Shown here in pieces: positions 55,833 to 64,000 of a stretch of DNA of 64,000 bases. Both the position numbers and the translations under genes were made by a program. The DNA is from Gammaproteobacteria bacterium (GTDB lineage Bacteria; Pseudomonadota; Gammaproteobacteria; Pseudomonadales; Pseudohongiellaceae), in the NCBI GenBank assembly GCA_012960305.1, contig DUBM01000011.1:496001-560000 (forward strand), in the 5' to 3' direction. The notes under the pieces were generated by a model. It was not told the origin of the DNA. It searched no databases and worked only from the letters and a program-made list of their open reading frames with translations. Position 1 is the first letter of the stretch, and each line of letters begins with the position of its first letter.

Positions 55833-56486
55833 TTAGCGAGCTAGATTACCATATTCCCACCACTGCGGCCTGGGAGCGCCGGTATCGTAATAGAACGTGC
55901 CCTGCCCATGCTTGTTACCGGCAAAGAATCCACCGACAAATTTCGTACCATCGGACCAGCGATAAGTTCCTTGCCCTTGATAGTGATCATTTACAAACTG
56001 ACCAGAATAGTTCTCTGTATTTTCACTCAACCAATATTCGGTATGCTGATTCTCTCTCCACTCTGGCAGATTGAAGAAATATGACCCTTGTCCATTACGC
56101 TTATCTTCGCGCCACTGACCTATATAAAGATTTCCTTTTCCATTCCAATAAGTTCCTCGGCCTTGTCTAATTCCATTCGCCCAATTTCCTCGGTAAACAG
56201 ATTTGGCGAGGAAAGAAATGGGAATTTCTAGCCTCCCAAAACCATTAAACTCGCCATCCTTAAACTCACCTACGTAGCTGCCTTTACCAAATTCTGTTAT
56301 TAACTCCAAAGTGCCCGTTCCTGCTAGGCAATCCCCACGGATGCAGCTCTCTTCTGTAACAGCTGCTAAAGATTGAGCAAGCGTGGCCTGACTGGAAAAT
56401 ACAGTGGCAAACAACAGAATTGGACAATAGATTAGTTTGATAAAAGTGGGTTTATTTGACGTTTTTCTGTTTTTAATCAAAGCCAT
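55833..56486 (-). CDS. Secreted MORN-repeat protein
   Basis: Exported protein of 217 residues with a signal peptide (FIKLIYCPILLFATVFSSQATLAQ, read in parts) and about five or six MORN repeats, the pattern Y-x-G-x-W/F-x-x-G-x-x-x-G-x-G. Examples are SYVGEFKDGEFNGFG, VYRGNWANGIRQGRG, LYIGQWREDKRNGQG and FVGGFFAGNKHGQG. Two Cys near the mature N-terminus (CIRGDC) could form a disulfide. GAGGA lies 7 bases before the ATG. MORN sheets often bind lipids or act as scaffolds. Function unknown. Confidence 0.9.
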   Translation of the reverse strand: MALIKNRKTSNKPTFIKLIYCPILLFATVFSSQATLAQSLAAVTEESCIRGDCLAGTGTLELITEFGKGSYVGEFKDGEFNGFGRLEIPISFLAKSVYRGNWANGIRQGRGTYWNGKGNLYIGQWREDKRNGQGSYFFNLPEWRENQHTEYWLSENTENYSGQFVNDHYQGQGTYRWSDGTKFVGGFFAGNKHGQGTFYYDTGAPRPQWWEYGNLAR

Positions 56487-56828
56487 AGGACTTTCCTCAT
56501 AGCGAAGTTATTGGCTACAGATAGTGTCGATTATATACTTATAGACAATCGGCTCAATAGATTCTCGAGCAATGATCTGCTGCTATAGCCTGCTCTCAGA
56601 GAAATTGCGACTGTACACCTTCATACCTCTGATCAATTCCGCTTCACTTTAGATAATTATTGTAGTTCGACTAGGCTGCTAAACAAGCTTACCGATGATA
56701 ACCACAAGTCTTTCGCAGACTTTCGAATTCTGCTTTTATCCAACCAAGCCCACCAAGAAAATCTACTCCCACTTCAAGACGTCACGTCCCCCTAGTAACT
56801 ATTGTAGAGAACTTAGAAAGATGGATTC
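56487..56828. other. Intergenic region
   Basis: 342 bases between the ABC permease stop and the MORN gene start, both minus strand. It should hold the MORN gene promoter. No hairpin, repeat or ORF stands out. Confidence 0.45.
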
Positions 56829-59525
56829 CTAAACAACCTTACGGAGAACATTGAGTGGGCTGATACTTACTACCTGGCGCGTAGAATTTACCCCAAGGCC
56901 AGCAATGATGAGCATACCCAGCATGGGACCTGCTAACCAAACCCAATAATGAAAATTGAATTCTTGCTCGAATATCCCTTCCTGCAAGTAATAGAGGCTC
57001 GCTTCAGCTCCTATTGTTGCTATGAGCCCTGCCACAAATCCAATCGTTGCGAACTCGATGAGTAAGCTCGAAAGAATGAGTTTTTTACCTGCACCTAAAG
57101 TTCTCAGTATGGCATTCTCATGAAACCTCTCGTCCAGTGTCGCATTGACACATGAAAGTAGAACCAATCCACCACACAATAATACCAGCACGGAAATTAA
57201 CTCTATCGCTGAGGTAACCTGCGCAATTATGGTTTGAATCTGTTCTATCAGCGCATCAATTTCAATTACAACAATAGTAGGAAACAAGCGGATCAAATCG
57301 TTCAACAGAATTTTTTGTTCTCTTTCCATTAATACCGTTGACAAAAATGTGGATCCCAAATGATCTATGGTTCCAGGGGAGAAAATTATAAAAAAGTTTG
57401 GTTGCATGTTATCCCAGCGCACACTACGAAAACTGCTCACTTCGGCTGAAATAATTTGCTGATTTACTTCAAATTCTAAGCTATCGCCTAACTCCAGATC
57501 TAACCAATCAGCGTAGTCCTCCTCAATGGACACATAGCCTGGCTCAACATCCTCTCCCCACCAGCTTCCAGCTGTAATACGATTATCATCTGGCAGCTCA
57601 TCAGCCCAGGTGACTTGACGCCGACTCAGATTACCACGGACTCGTCGACCTTCTACTTCTTCAGTCGCTTCGGTGTCCCCTGCATTCAAAGCTCCCATCG
57701 CAGCAGATGACTGAGTATCGATCGAGGCTCTCATTTCCTCATACTGAGCCTCATCAACTCCAGCATTTTCTGTGAGATTCCCTCGTTCGGAAGCGCTTTC
57801 TAGATCTTCTTCCGGCTCAGGAATAATGCCATTCACGGTATTTACGCGGGCACTAATTAACGGATAAAAAGCATTACCCTCAACTCCGTTTTCATTAAAA
57901 AAAGCTTCAATACCTTCGATTTGATTTTGTGAAATGTTCATCATGAAATGATTAGGAGTATCTTCCGGAAGTTGCGCCTGCCAATCGTTGATCAGGTCAG
58001 TACGAAGCAATGTGAGAATTAACAATGACATAATTGTTACTGAAAAAACCATTACCTGCAGAACATTCTGAGTTCTTCTTCTTCGTGCAGCGGTCATTGC
58101 TAGTTTCCAAGCACTTCCTGCTTTCATACCCACCGATCCACTTGAACGTAAGAATAGATAGGAAACAATAGAAAGAAAGACCGATATTCCAGCAATAACA
58201 ATCACCAACACCGAAGTTAGATAAAAATTCTGACTGTACCAATAGACTAAAAATATCGCGCCTAAAATTCCAAATATATAAGGTATGTTGGCACTTATTT
58301 TTTGTTGGCTAATGTCTTTTCTTAGTACTCGTAGTGGCGGAGTTTCTCTTAGCGCTAACAAGGGCGGCAACGCAAATGCTAACAAGCAGATGAATGCCGT
58401 AAGCGAACCGATTACATAAGGCTGAAATCCAGCAGCAGGCAAAGATACCAAAAGCACAGATTCCAATAGCAGTAAAATTCCTTGGTGAACTAAATAGCCA
58501 AGAAGCGAGCCAACAACAATAGCAATTGCTACCAAAACTATTTGTATTGCCAAATAGATAGTGGTGATTTGAGAAGAAGTACAACCGAAGGTTTTTAGTA
58601 TCGCCACATAATCATAATGGCGCTCACTATAGCGTTTAGCTGCCAACGCAATAGCGATTCCCGCAAGCAGAACCGCAAACAAAGATCCTAGTAATAGAAA
58701 ACTTTCAGCCCGATTGAGGGCCTCACTGACCTCTTCGCTCTCGTCTCTTACATCTCGAATATAGTATTTGCCTAGCCATTGTTCTTCGCCACGAAACCAG
58801 CTTTCGAAATCATCGAGTTTTTGTTGATCGTCATCGGCAAATAAATATCGATAGTTTACTCTGCTACCAACTTGAACAATATTCGTCTGTTCGACATCGT
58901 CCATATGCAGCATAAGTCTGGGGCCAGCATTATCCGCCATGCCACCACCAGACCTGTCTGGCTCAGCGATAATGATCTTACCCACTCTTAACTCGGCCTC
59001 ACCGACAAAAACAGAATCTCCAACTTCGACACCAAGGGCCGACAGTGCTCTGCCTTCCAGCCATGCCTCACCAACTGGAGGGCCACTTTCAATTGGCGTT
59101 CCTCGAATAAACGCTTCTTCAGCAACAATGACTTCACCCCGTAAAGGATATGTATCTGTCACCGCTTTAGCGGCCACCAACATATTGCCTGAGTCTGAAA
59201 AGGCCATAGATGTGAATGACAAAGTTTCAGCAGTTCGCAATCCAAGAGCCTGCCCTTTTTCGAGAACTTCTTCAGGCAGCAAACCACGACCGCTGACAAT
59301 GCGATCGGCGGCAAGCATATTCGCCGATTCCAGTATTAATGCTTTTTCTAACCTGTCAGTAAACAAAGCAATGCCAGTAACAGAGGTTACCGCCATAACT
59401 AGAGCGAAAAACAGCAGGCGCAATTCACCGCCCTGCCAATCGCGCCAGAGTAGGCGCATGGCCAAACCCAATAAATTACTGAGCGGCTTGTTATCGCTTA
59501 GAACACTTGTTTTTGTGCTAGCCAA
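56829..59525 (-). CDS. ybbP: FtsX-like ABC transporter permease (YbbP)
   Basis: Inner-membrane protein of 898 residues with the ten-helix layout of the large YbbP/LolC-like permeases: one N-terminal helix (LLFFALVMAVTSVTGIALF), a big periplasmic domain (about 60-255), a first FtsX core (about 260-400), another pair of helices, a second periplasmic domain (about 500-760) and a last FtsX core. A helix-rich acidic insert (EPEEDLESASERGN) lies in the second periplasmic domain. The start codon is TTG at 59523-59525, overlapping the stop of the ATPase gene by 8 bases. With YbbA it forms a mechanotransmission-type ABC system linked to lipid or envelope homeostasis. Confidence 0.93.
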   Translation of the reverse strand: MASTKTSVLSDNKPLSNLLGLAMRLLWRDWQGGELRLLFFALVMAVTSVTGIALFTDRLEKALILESANMLAADRIVSGRGLLPEEVLEKGQALGLRTAETLSFTSMAFSDSGNMLVAAKAVTDTYPLRGEVIVAEEAFIRGTPIESGPPVGEAWLEGRALSALGVEVGDSVFVGEAELRVGKIIIAEPDRSGGGMADNAGPRLMLHMDDVEQTNIVQVGSRVNYRYLFADDDQQKLDDFESWFRGEEQWLGKYYIRDVRDESEEVSEALNRAESFLLLGSLFAVLLAGIAIALAAKRYSERHYDYVAILKTFGCTSSQITTIYLAIQIVLVAIAIVVGSLLGYLVHQGILLLLESVLLVSLPAAGFQPYVIGSLTAFICLLAFALPPLLALRETPPLRVLRKDISQQKISANIPYIFGILGAIFLVYWYSQNFYLTSVLVIVIAGISVFLSIVSYLFLRSSGSVGMKAGSAWKLAMTAARRRRTQNVLQVMVFSVTIMSLLILTLLRTDLINDWQAQLPEDTPNHFMMNISQNQIEGIEAFFNENGVEGNAFYPLISARVNTVNGIIPEPEEDLESASERGNLTENAGVDEAQYEEMRASIDTQSSAAMGALNAGDTEATEEVEGRRVRGNLSRRQVTWADELPDDNRITAGSWWGEDVEPGYVSIEEDYADWLDLELGDSLEFEVNQQIISAEVSSFRSVRWDNMQPNFFIIFSPGTIDHLGSTFLSTVLMEREQKILLNDLIRLFPTIVVIEIDALIEQIQTIIAQVTSAIELISVLVLLCGGLVLLSCVNATLDERFHENAILRTLGAGKKLILSSLLIEFATIGFVAGLIATIGAEASLYYLQEGIFEQEFNFHYWVWLAGPMLGMLIIAGLGVNSTRQVVSISPLNVLRKVV

Positions 59526-60207
59526 CTATGGTTTCCTCGCTTTTTTCATCACTCACGATTTCTCCAGCAACTAATTTTACACTGCGGCCACAGCGTTTTG
59601 CTAAGCGCTCATCATGGGTTACCAATACTAATGTGGTGGAGAATTCTCGATTCAAATCAAACAACAGATCAACAATTTTCGATCCAGTGGCAGTGTCTAA
59701 ATTCCCGGTGGGCTCGTCGGCGAACAGAACTTTTGCTTGAGTCGCAAAGGCACGTGCTATTGCAACTCGCTGTTGCTCACCACCAGATAACTGGTTGGGA
59801 TAATGATGGCCACGCTCAGCCAATCCAACTCGTTCCAACAGCTGCTTGGCCTTTTCATTCGCTTCAGCATCCCCTTTCAGCTCAATAGGTAACATGACGT
59901 TTTCTAGAGCCGTCAGGCTTGGCAATAACTGGAAGGACTGGAATACGAAACCCACCACTTGGCCCCTGAGAACCGCTCTGCGCTCTTCATCCAATGAAGC
60001 CAAACTGTGCCCATCGAGAAACACATCTCCGGAACTTGAACCATCGAGGCCCGCCATCAAACCAAGCAAGGTTGACTTACCTGAGCCAGAAGCTCCGACG
60101 ATGGCTACCGCTTCTCCGGTATTAATGGAAAGATTAATGTCGTTTAGAATTGTTAACACGCCTTCGCTGGTATTAACACTCTTAGTAAGATTCTCTGCTC
60201 GTATCAT
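59518..60207 (-). CDS. ybbA: ABC transporter ATP-binding protein (YbbA)
   Basis: ATPase of 229 residues of the LolD/MacB class. Walker A GASGSGKST, Q-loop FVFQSFQLLPSLTALENV (read in part), signature LSGGEQQRVAIARA, Walker B VLFADEPTGNLD and switch LVTHDE. It pairs with the permease that follows in an 8-base overlap. tesA lies divergently upstream, the same layout as tesA-ybbA-ybbP in Escherichia coli. Cytosolic face of the inner membrane. Confidence 0.96.
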   Translation of the reverse strand: MIRAENLTKSVNTSEGVLTILNDINLSINTGEAVAIVGASGSGKSTLLGLMAGLDGSSSGDVFLDGHSLASLDEERRAVLRGQVVGFVFQSFQLLPSLTALENVMLPIELKGDAEANEKAKQLLERVGLAERGHHYPNQLSGGEQQRVAIARAFATQAKVLFADEPTGNLDTATGSKIVDLLFDLNREFSTTLVLVTHDERLAKRCGRSVKLVAGEIVSDEKSEETIVG

Positions 60208-60347
60208 GACTTTCGTCCATTCAACCTCATAATCAGACTCTTATTTGCCTGTCCTGCTTTCAAAAAACTATTGAGCCAGCTGCTACCCAACAAAAACAGC
60301 CAGCATTATAGTCGAATTATGCGCTGTGTCTGCTAGGACGTGTGCAT

Positions 60348-60378
60348 TTGGATTGCATCTGGGCTGTGGGTCTATAAA
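60348..60378 (+). promoter_or_regulatory. Likely tesA promoter
   Basis: TTGGAT (60348-60353) and TATAAA (60373-60378) are spaced 19 bases. The transcript would start near 60385, which rules out the first in-frame ATG at 60387 as the main start and supports the one at 60456. Confidence 0.4.
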
Positions 60379-60455
60379 ATTAACGCATGAAGGCTTTTTT
60401 CTCCTACCTCAGCAATTTATTAGCACATTTTGGGAAGTATTTTACTTTGCACACG

Positions 60456-61088
60456 ATGAATACCCTCCTCACTCGATTACTGGTTGTATCCCTCCTCGCT
60501 GTATGCGCATCAGCGCAAGGGGCAGCCGACGACGACTATGTGTTAATGGTACTTGGCGATAGCCTCAGTGCCGCATACGGAATCGATGAGGAAGATGGAT
60601 GGGTAGCTCTTTTAGACAATAAGCTCCGCAATGATAATTGGCCATATAGGGTAGTGAACGGCAGTGTTAGTGGCGAGACTACCACTGGCGGCTTAGCACG
60701 ACTTCCTGCGATGCTCGACAGTCATCAGCCTGATTTGGTTATTCTGGAACTGGGCGGAAATGATGGATTGCGCGGCTTACCTCTAGGAATTCTAAAATCC
60801 AATATGCTCATTATGATCGCACTGATTGAAGAGCAAGGCGCTGAGGTCTTGTTAACTGGCATACAAATACCACCAAATTATGGCCCGCGCTACACTGTGC
60901 CGTTCTATCAGCTTTATGGGCAATTGGCGGCAGAAAAGACTTTGGCATTGGTACCATTTCTGATTGAGGGGATTCCACAGCAACCAGAGCTTATGCAAAA
61001 TGATGGGATTCACCCTCGTGCCGAAGCTCAATATATGATCCTCGACAATGTCTGGGTTGTATTGGAAGCGATGTTACAAAAGCACTAA
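60456..61088 (+). CDS. tesA: TesA, SGNH arylesterase / acyl-CoA thioesterase
   Basis: Periplasmic esterase of about 210 residues with thioesterase and lysophospholipase activity. SGNH blocks: VLGDSLSAAYGI (nucleophile Ser36), NGSVSGETTTGG (Gly), LELGGNDGLRG (Asn) and NDGIHPRAEAQ (Asp-x-x-His). Signal peptide LLVVSLLAVCASAQGAA. The ATG at 60456 gives a normal-length signal; the upstream ATG at 60387 would add 23 residues before it and lies too close to the promoter. Divergent from ybbA. Confidence 0.94.
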   Translation: MNTLLTRLLVVSLLAVCASAQGAADDDYVLMVLGDSLSAAYGIDEEDGWVALLDNKLRNDNWPYRVVNGSVSGETTTGGLARLPAMLDSHQPDLVILELGGNDGLRGLPLGILKSNMLIMIALIEEQGAEVLLTGIQIPPNYGPRYTVPFYQLYGQLAAEKTLALVPFLIEGIPQQPELMQNDGIHPRAEAQYMILDNVWVVLEAMLQKH

Positions 61089-61782
61089 TAGCAGAAGATC
61101 GAAAAGATGTATGAGCTAACTAAAAGAAAATTGAATATTGTCTACGCTGTCTAAAATGAATTCCTTTTCGCTATACCACCGCGCTGACGAATCTACACCT
61201 CTTTTAGCCTCGCCATAAAAGGAAGTTACTCCCTCATCTTTGCAGAAGTGAATAATCTTATCCGATAGTGAAGGGCCTATGCCCTTGTTTCGGTAATTCT
61301 AGGGTACTTCAATATCTTTCAAGCAATAGCTTACAATTGGTAGTTGTTCCGTAACCGATGATTCATTTGATGTTACGATGCGATAAAAATTATTCGGGCG
61401 TGTGCTCAACTGCACAAAGGCGATCGCATTGGACCCACTATAGACACCAGAGAAATATTTTTTAAAGACAAACCATCTGGCTTCATTATCTTGGTGCCGG
61501 GAATATTACGGTCATGCAAGCTCATAATCGTCGCCCAAATTCCGTAGTTAAATTCTAGCTAATAAATCTCACAGAATATTTGTATAGGATGCGTTTTAAA
61601 ATGGAGACATATCTCGTTTATTTCTGCAATATAAGTAATCGAACAATAATTCTATGACCTAAATAGTTAGATAACTGTGATAAGGGTCACAATAATGGCT
61701 GTGGTGTTTCAAATGCAGCATCATAAAAATACGACCGAGGGTAATTACTTTCGTCGCAATGAAGTCGCTGTAGAAAGAAGAA
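61089..61782. other. Region with a decayed gene
   Basis: About 690 bases between tesA and the MFS gene. It holds the GNAT-like pseudogene at 61116-61505. The rest (61506-61782) is A+T-rich without recognised features. Confidence 0.6.
61116..61505 (-). pseudogene. GNAT-like acetyltransferase pseudogene
   Basis: The minus strand keeps a coding-like frame from 61505 down to a stop at 61116-61118. It reads RHQDNEARWFVFKKYFSG, then VYSGSNAIAFVQLSTRP, LPIVSYCLKDIEVP-[TAG]-NYRNKGIG and SLSDKIIHFCKDEGV. VP-x-NYRNKGIG is motif A of GNAT acetyltransferases, with the TAG (61299-61301) replacing one residue before NYR, where a Lys is common. The N-terminal part is missing or frameshifted. A former N-acetyltransferase now inactivated. 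Confidence 0.7.
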
Positions 61783-63084
61783 TTAACCAAGAATTGAGCT
61801 ATCAACTTCGGTGATTGGTTCGGATTTTTGCGCACGTGGATCATCACCTATTCTGAAAAGCATAATAGCAGATGCGATATTGCAGATGGCAATAGCTAAT
61901 AGCGCAAGATTGTAATCACCGACCGTATCATAGTAATAAGCGACTAATATCGGCCCAATCGCAGACATACCAAAAGTAAATGGCATGGCAGTACTCCGTA
62001 CTGACCCAAGATAACGGCGGCCAAAAAACGAAGCCCAAATGACTTCCTGTAGAGGAAGCAGGCCACCCCAACCTATGCCCATTATCAAAAAACTGCCAAA
62101 AATCAAATAATCAATCTGTCGAGATACGCTGAAAACAATTGCCATAACGGCAAAGCCAGTGATGGCGGCACCTAATCCAGCGAGCTTCTTCGGACTGTAT
62201 TGGTCAATGAGCATCCCCCAAAAAGGTTTACTCAAAAAAGCTGGAATTGATGCAACAGAAATCATTGACGACGCAACCAATCTTGAATAGCCAGCATCTG
62301 ACATCAGCGGAATCGTTTGTACCAACATGGTTGTTATTGAAATCTGAAACAGACCAAAAGCAAGAACTAAGAAATAGAATGCTGAGGTGCGCATAGCCTC
62401 TGCGCGAGTCATTGATCTATCGAAATCTACTTGCGCAGCAACGCCGCCGCCGGAAGCGATATCTTCCGCAGTTTTACCATCAGGGTACATTGAATAGTCT
62501 TCTGGGCTGCGTCTTATCAGTATCGCCATGGGTAAAGTGAAACCCGCTGCTCCAATACCGAGCATTTCCCAGGAACTTCGCCACCCATACACGTCCACCA
62601 TCCAGGTTGCTATTGGCGGAAGAATGACACCGGCTAAGGAGATACCCATACCAGCAACAGCAACAGTTCGGCCTCGCTTTTCTACAAACCACTTCCCCAG
62701 AGTTACATTGATCACTAAGTTACCAATCATGGCCGCGCCCATTGTCAGTATAAAACCATTAAGAACAAGCCATTGGGTAAGAGTATTGATACTTCCTAAA
62801 CTATAAATTGCAGTGGATAGGATCAGCGACCCAAGGATAATGAAGGGGCGACCGCCATAGCGGTCGATATAGGATCCAATGATAAAGCCGGTACTGGCCA
62901 TGACAATCTGACCTATTGATCTTGATGCCGAAAATTCAGCACGGCTCCAGCCAAACTCCTCTGTCATAGGGATCATAAAAGAACCAACTACGTAGTTGGC
63001 CATACCAACAGCTACAAATTGAGTAACAAATCCTGCTACAACAATCCAGTAGCCGTAGTAAATACGGTTCTCTGAATGAGTCAA
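61783..63084 (-). CDS. Major facilitator superfamily transporter
   Basis: Inner-membrane transporter of 433 residues with 12 hydrophobic segments. It resembles the oxalate/formate antiporter / monocarboxylate branch: YYGYWIVVAGFVTQFVAVG at the start, FGWSRAEFSASRSIGQI, GRTVAVAGMGISLAG after helix 4 and a middle loop with basic and acidic residues (RRSPEDYSMYPDGK). RYGGRP between helices 2 and 3 is the motif A variant. Cargo unknown; organic acids are typical. It lies next to a GNAT pseudogene and upstream of pdxJ in the same direction. Confidence 0.92.
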   Translation of the reverse strand: MTHSENRIYYGYWIVVAGFVTQFVAVGMANYVVGSFMIPMTEEFGWSRAEFSASRSIGQIVMASTGFIIGSYIDRYGGRPFIILGSLILSTAIYSLGSINTLTQWLVLNGFILTMGAAMIGNLVINVTLGKWFVEKRGRTVAVAGMGISLAGVILPPIATWMVDVYGWRSSWEMLGIGAAGFTLPMAILIRRSPEDYSMYPDGKTAEDIASGGGVAAQVDFDRSMTRAEAMRTSAFYFLVLAFGLFQISITTMLVQTIPLMSDAGYSRLVASSMISVASIPAFLSKPFWGMLIDQYSPKKLAGLGAAITGFAVMAIVFSVSRQIDYLIFGSFLIMGIGWGGLLPLQEVIWASFFGRRYLGSVRSTAMPFTFGMSAIGPILVAYYYDTVGDYNLALLAIAICNIASAIMLFRIGDDPRAQKSEPITEVDSSILG

Positions 63085-63397
63085 TGGAAAATCCTAAAAA
63101 ATGAGTGAGCGAATTTTAGTCGATCAGCTTCCGATAGTATAGATTCAACATTAATGCTCCCCCAAAGCAACGCTAATAGTAAGATACCTGCCCCCCCATA
63201 TTTTAACTACATAGGCAATCTGAATATCAGGCTCAAGTAGATCAAGTGATTTTAAGAAATTGGCCCAGTCATGCCTCGCCGGATTACCTGTGTTAGCTCC
63301 CGTACCCAATAATAGCAGACGCATCGGCGACCTAGCTGCCACATATAGCTAGTTTTGCCTTCCCTATTAAATAGAACAATATTCTAATCTGAAGAGA
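63085..63397. other. Intergenic region with a small ORF
   Basis: 313 bases between the MFS start and the pdxJ stop, both minus strand. It contains the short ORF at 63151-63324/63342. No hairpin is seen. Confidence 0.4.
63151..63324 (-). CDS. Possible 57-residue ORF or gene remnant
   Basis: A short minus-strand frame begins MRLLLLGTGANTGNPARHDW, a Rossmann-like beta strand and glycine turn, then runs LDLLEPDIQIAYVVKIW and stops. The opening looks like the first strand of a dinucleotide-binding or metallo-hydrolase protein, but the rest of such a fold is absent. It is probably a decayed fragment. An ATG six codons earlier (63342) could also open it. Confidence 0.25.
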   Translation of the reverse strand: MRLLLLGTGANTGNPARHDWANFLKSLDLLEPDIQIAYVVKIWGGRYLTISVALGEH

Positions 63398-64000
63398 TTA
63401 GGTGCTTGTGATTTCCAAGTATTTAGCTATAACGGATTCAACACCTTGTTGAATCGACTCCACTACCAAAGCATGGCCTATGGACACTTCGAGAATATTA
63501 GGAATCTGCAGAAATTTGGCTAAGTTCTTAAGGTCTAGGTCGTGCCCAGCATTGATACCGATCCCTAAGGTTGTTGCCATCTCTGCTGTGTCTCTATACG
63601 TCTGAAATACTGAGTCAGCGGACGCTGAACCGAAGCTGCTGGCAAATTCTTCTGTATAGAGCTCAATACGATCGGCACCAACGGCCTGAACTCTTTTAAG
63701 TTCGGAGGGAACTGGATCTAGGAACAAACAGCTTCGAATTCGGTTACGCCTTAATTTTGCTAATGTTTCAAACAAAAACTGCTGGTTCTCGCCAATATTC
63801 CATCCATGGTCTGAGGTTAACTGGCCGGGCAAATCTGGAACTAAAGTGCACTGATCTGGACAAATTTCCAATACAAGTTTAATAAAATCATCTGAAGGGT
63901 ATCCTTCAATATTAAATTCGATGTCGCTCTTATCCTTAAGGAGATCACTTAAAGCATATACATCAGCACGGGTAATATGACGCTCATCGGGCCGAGGATG
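63398..64000 (-). CDS. pdxJ: Pyridoxine 5'-phosphate synthase PdxJ, N-terminus cut by window
   Basis: TIM-barrel enzyme that makes pyridoxine 5'-phosphate from deoxyxylulose 5-phosphate and 3-amino-2-oxopropyl phosphate. The frame is open to the last base of the window, giving 200 residues of roughly 240. Landmarks: HPRPDERHITRADVY, FNIEGYPSDDF (the Glu is catalytic), CTLVPDLPGQLTSDHGW, RIELYTEEFA, GINAGHDLDLKNL (His) and VSIGHALV (His). A TTG at 63871 that opens a shorter frame is internal. These blocks match the Bacteroidota-type PdxJ better than the proteobacterial form as I recall it (HLREDRRHI, LVPEKRQE-TTEGG). Its 5' end lies beyond the window. Confidence 0.93.
   Translation of the reverse strand, partial: HPRPDERHITRADVYALSDLLKDKSDIEFNIEGYPSDDFIKLVLEICPDQCTLVPDLPGQLTSDHGWNIGENQQFLFETLAKLRRNRIRSCLFLDPVPSELKRVQAVGADRIELYTEEFASSFGSASADSVFQTYRDTAEMATTLGIGINAGHDLDLKNLAKFLQIPNILEVSIGHALVVESIQQGVESVIAKYLEITST

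Noticed and set aside
59846-60232. 128-residue plus-strand ORF
   Set aside because: Antisense shadow of the ybbA ATPase gene.
61299-61301. TAG in the GNAT frame as recoding (pyrrolysine)
   Set aside because: The N-terminal part is also missing, so this is ordinary gene decay, and pyrrolysine use is not expected in this lineage.

Overview
The window looks like chromosomal DNA from an aerobic, probably marine, gammaproteobacterium of moderate G+C content. The housekeeping genes point there: mpl, ubiX, pdxH, a rhlE-type helicase, trhO, a TIGR02444 gene, a DUF3014 gene, and the tesA / ybbA / ybbP group in the divergent order familiar from Escherichia coli. Three TonB-dependent receptors, two PQQ-dependent dehydrogenases and many exported hydrolases suggest a cell that scavenges dissolved organic matter. 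No rRNA, tRNA, CRISPR array, prophage or insertion sequence was seen.

Layout. 0-5 kb (+): a TonB receptor cut by the window edge, a strong terminator, and an orphan molybdopterin-binding oxidoreductase subunit. 5-18.7 kb (all -): a secreted cytochrome-like protein; a probable operon of membrane PQQ dehydrogenase, double-domain M42 peptidase, thioesterase and Tat-exported Gfo/Idh/MocA oxidoreductase; an isoprenylcysteine methyltransferase-like membrane protein; trhO; a 3-mercaptopyruvate sulfurtransferase with a DUF3014 protein; an exported peroxiredoxin; and a TPR protein. 18.9-34 kb (mixed): a second TonB receptor, a cyclase-family hydrolase, a 2-hydroxychromene-2-carboxylate isomerase-like protein, a soluble PQQ dehydrogenase with a lectin-like secreted protein, a glutathione S-transferase with an S41-like protein, a YiiX-like hydrolase, an aldehyde dehydrogenase with a VOC protein, a class III aminotransferase and a lipoprotein amidohydrolase. 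34-37 kb (-): a small catabolic-looking group. 38-44 kb: a third TonB receptor, a CoA pyrophosphatase, a diguanylate cyclase, an SLC13 transporter and a cytosolic peroxiredoxin. 44.6-60 kb: mostly housekeeping genes. 60-64 kb: tesA, a GNAT pseudogene, an MFS transporter and a pdxJ cut by the window end.

The most interesting locus is the peroxiredoxin at 16869-17411. Its reading frame is broken only by a TGA placed exactly where the family has its peroxidatic cysteine (P-x3-T-x2-[TGA]). A small hairpin lies at the distance and with the loop G expected of a bacterial SECIS element. The simplest reading is a periplasmic selenocysteine-containing peroxiredoxin that a standard gene caller would split in two. 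Other points to check are a tandem M42 protein with a metal-ligand-free first half, an S41-like protein without the catalytic serine, a signal-peptide gene whose natural start is ACG, a PdxJ of Bacteroidota-like sequence, a GNAT pseudogene, and a 41-codon membrane ORF with a strong ribosome binding site upstream of mpl.
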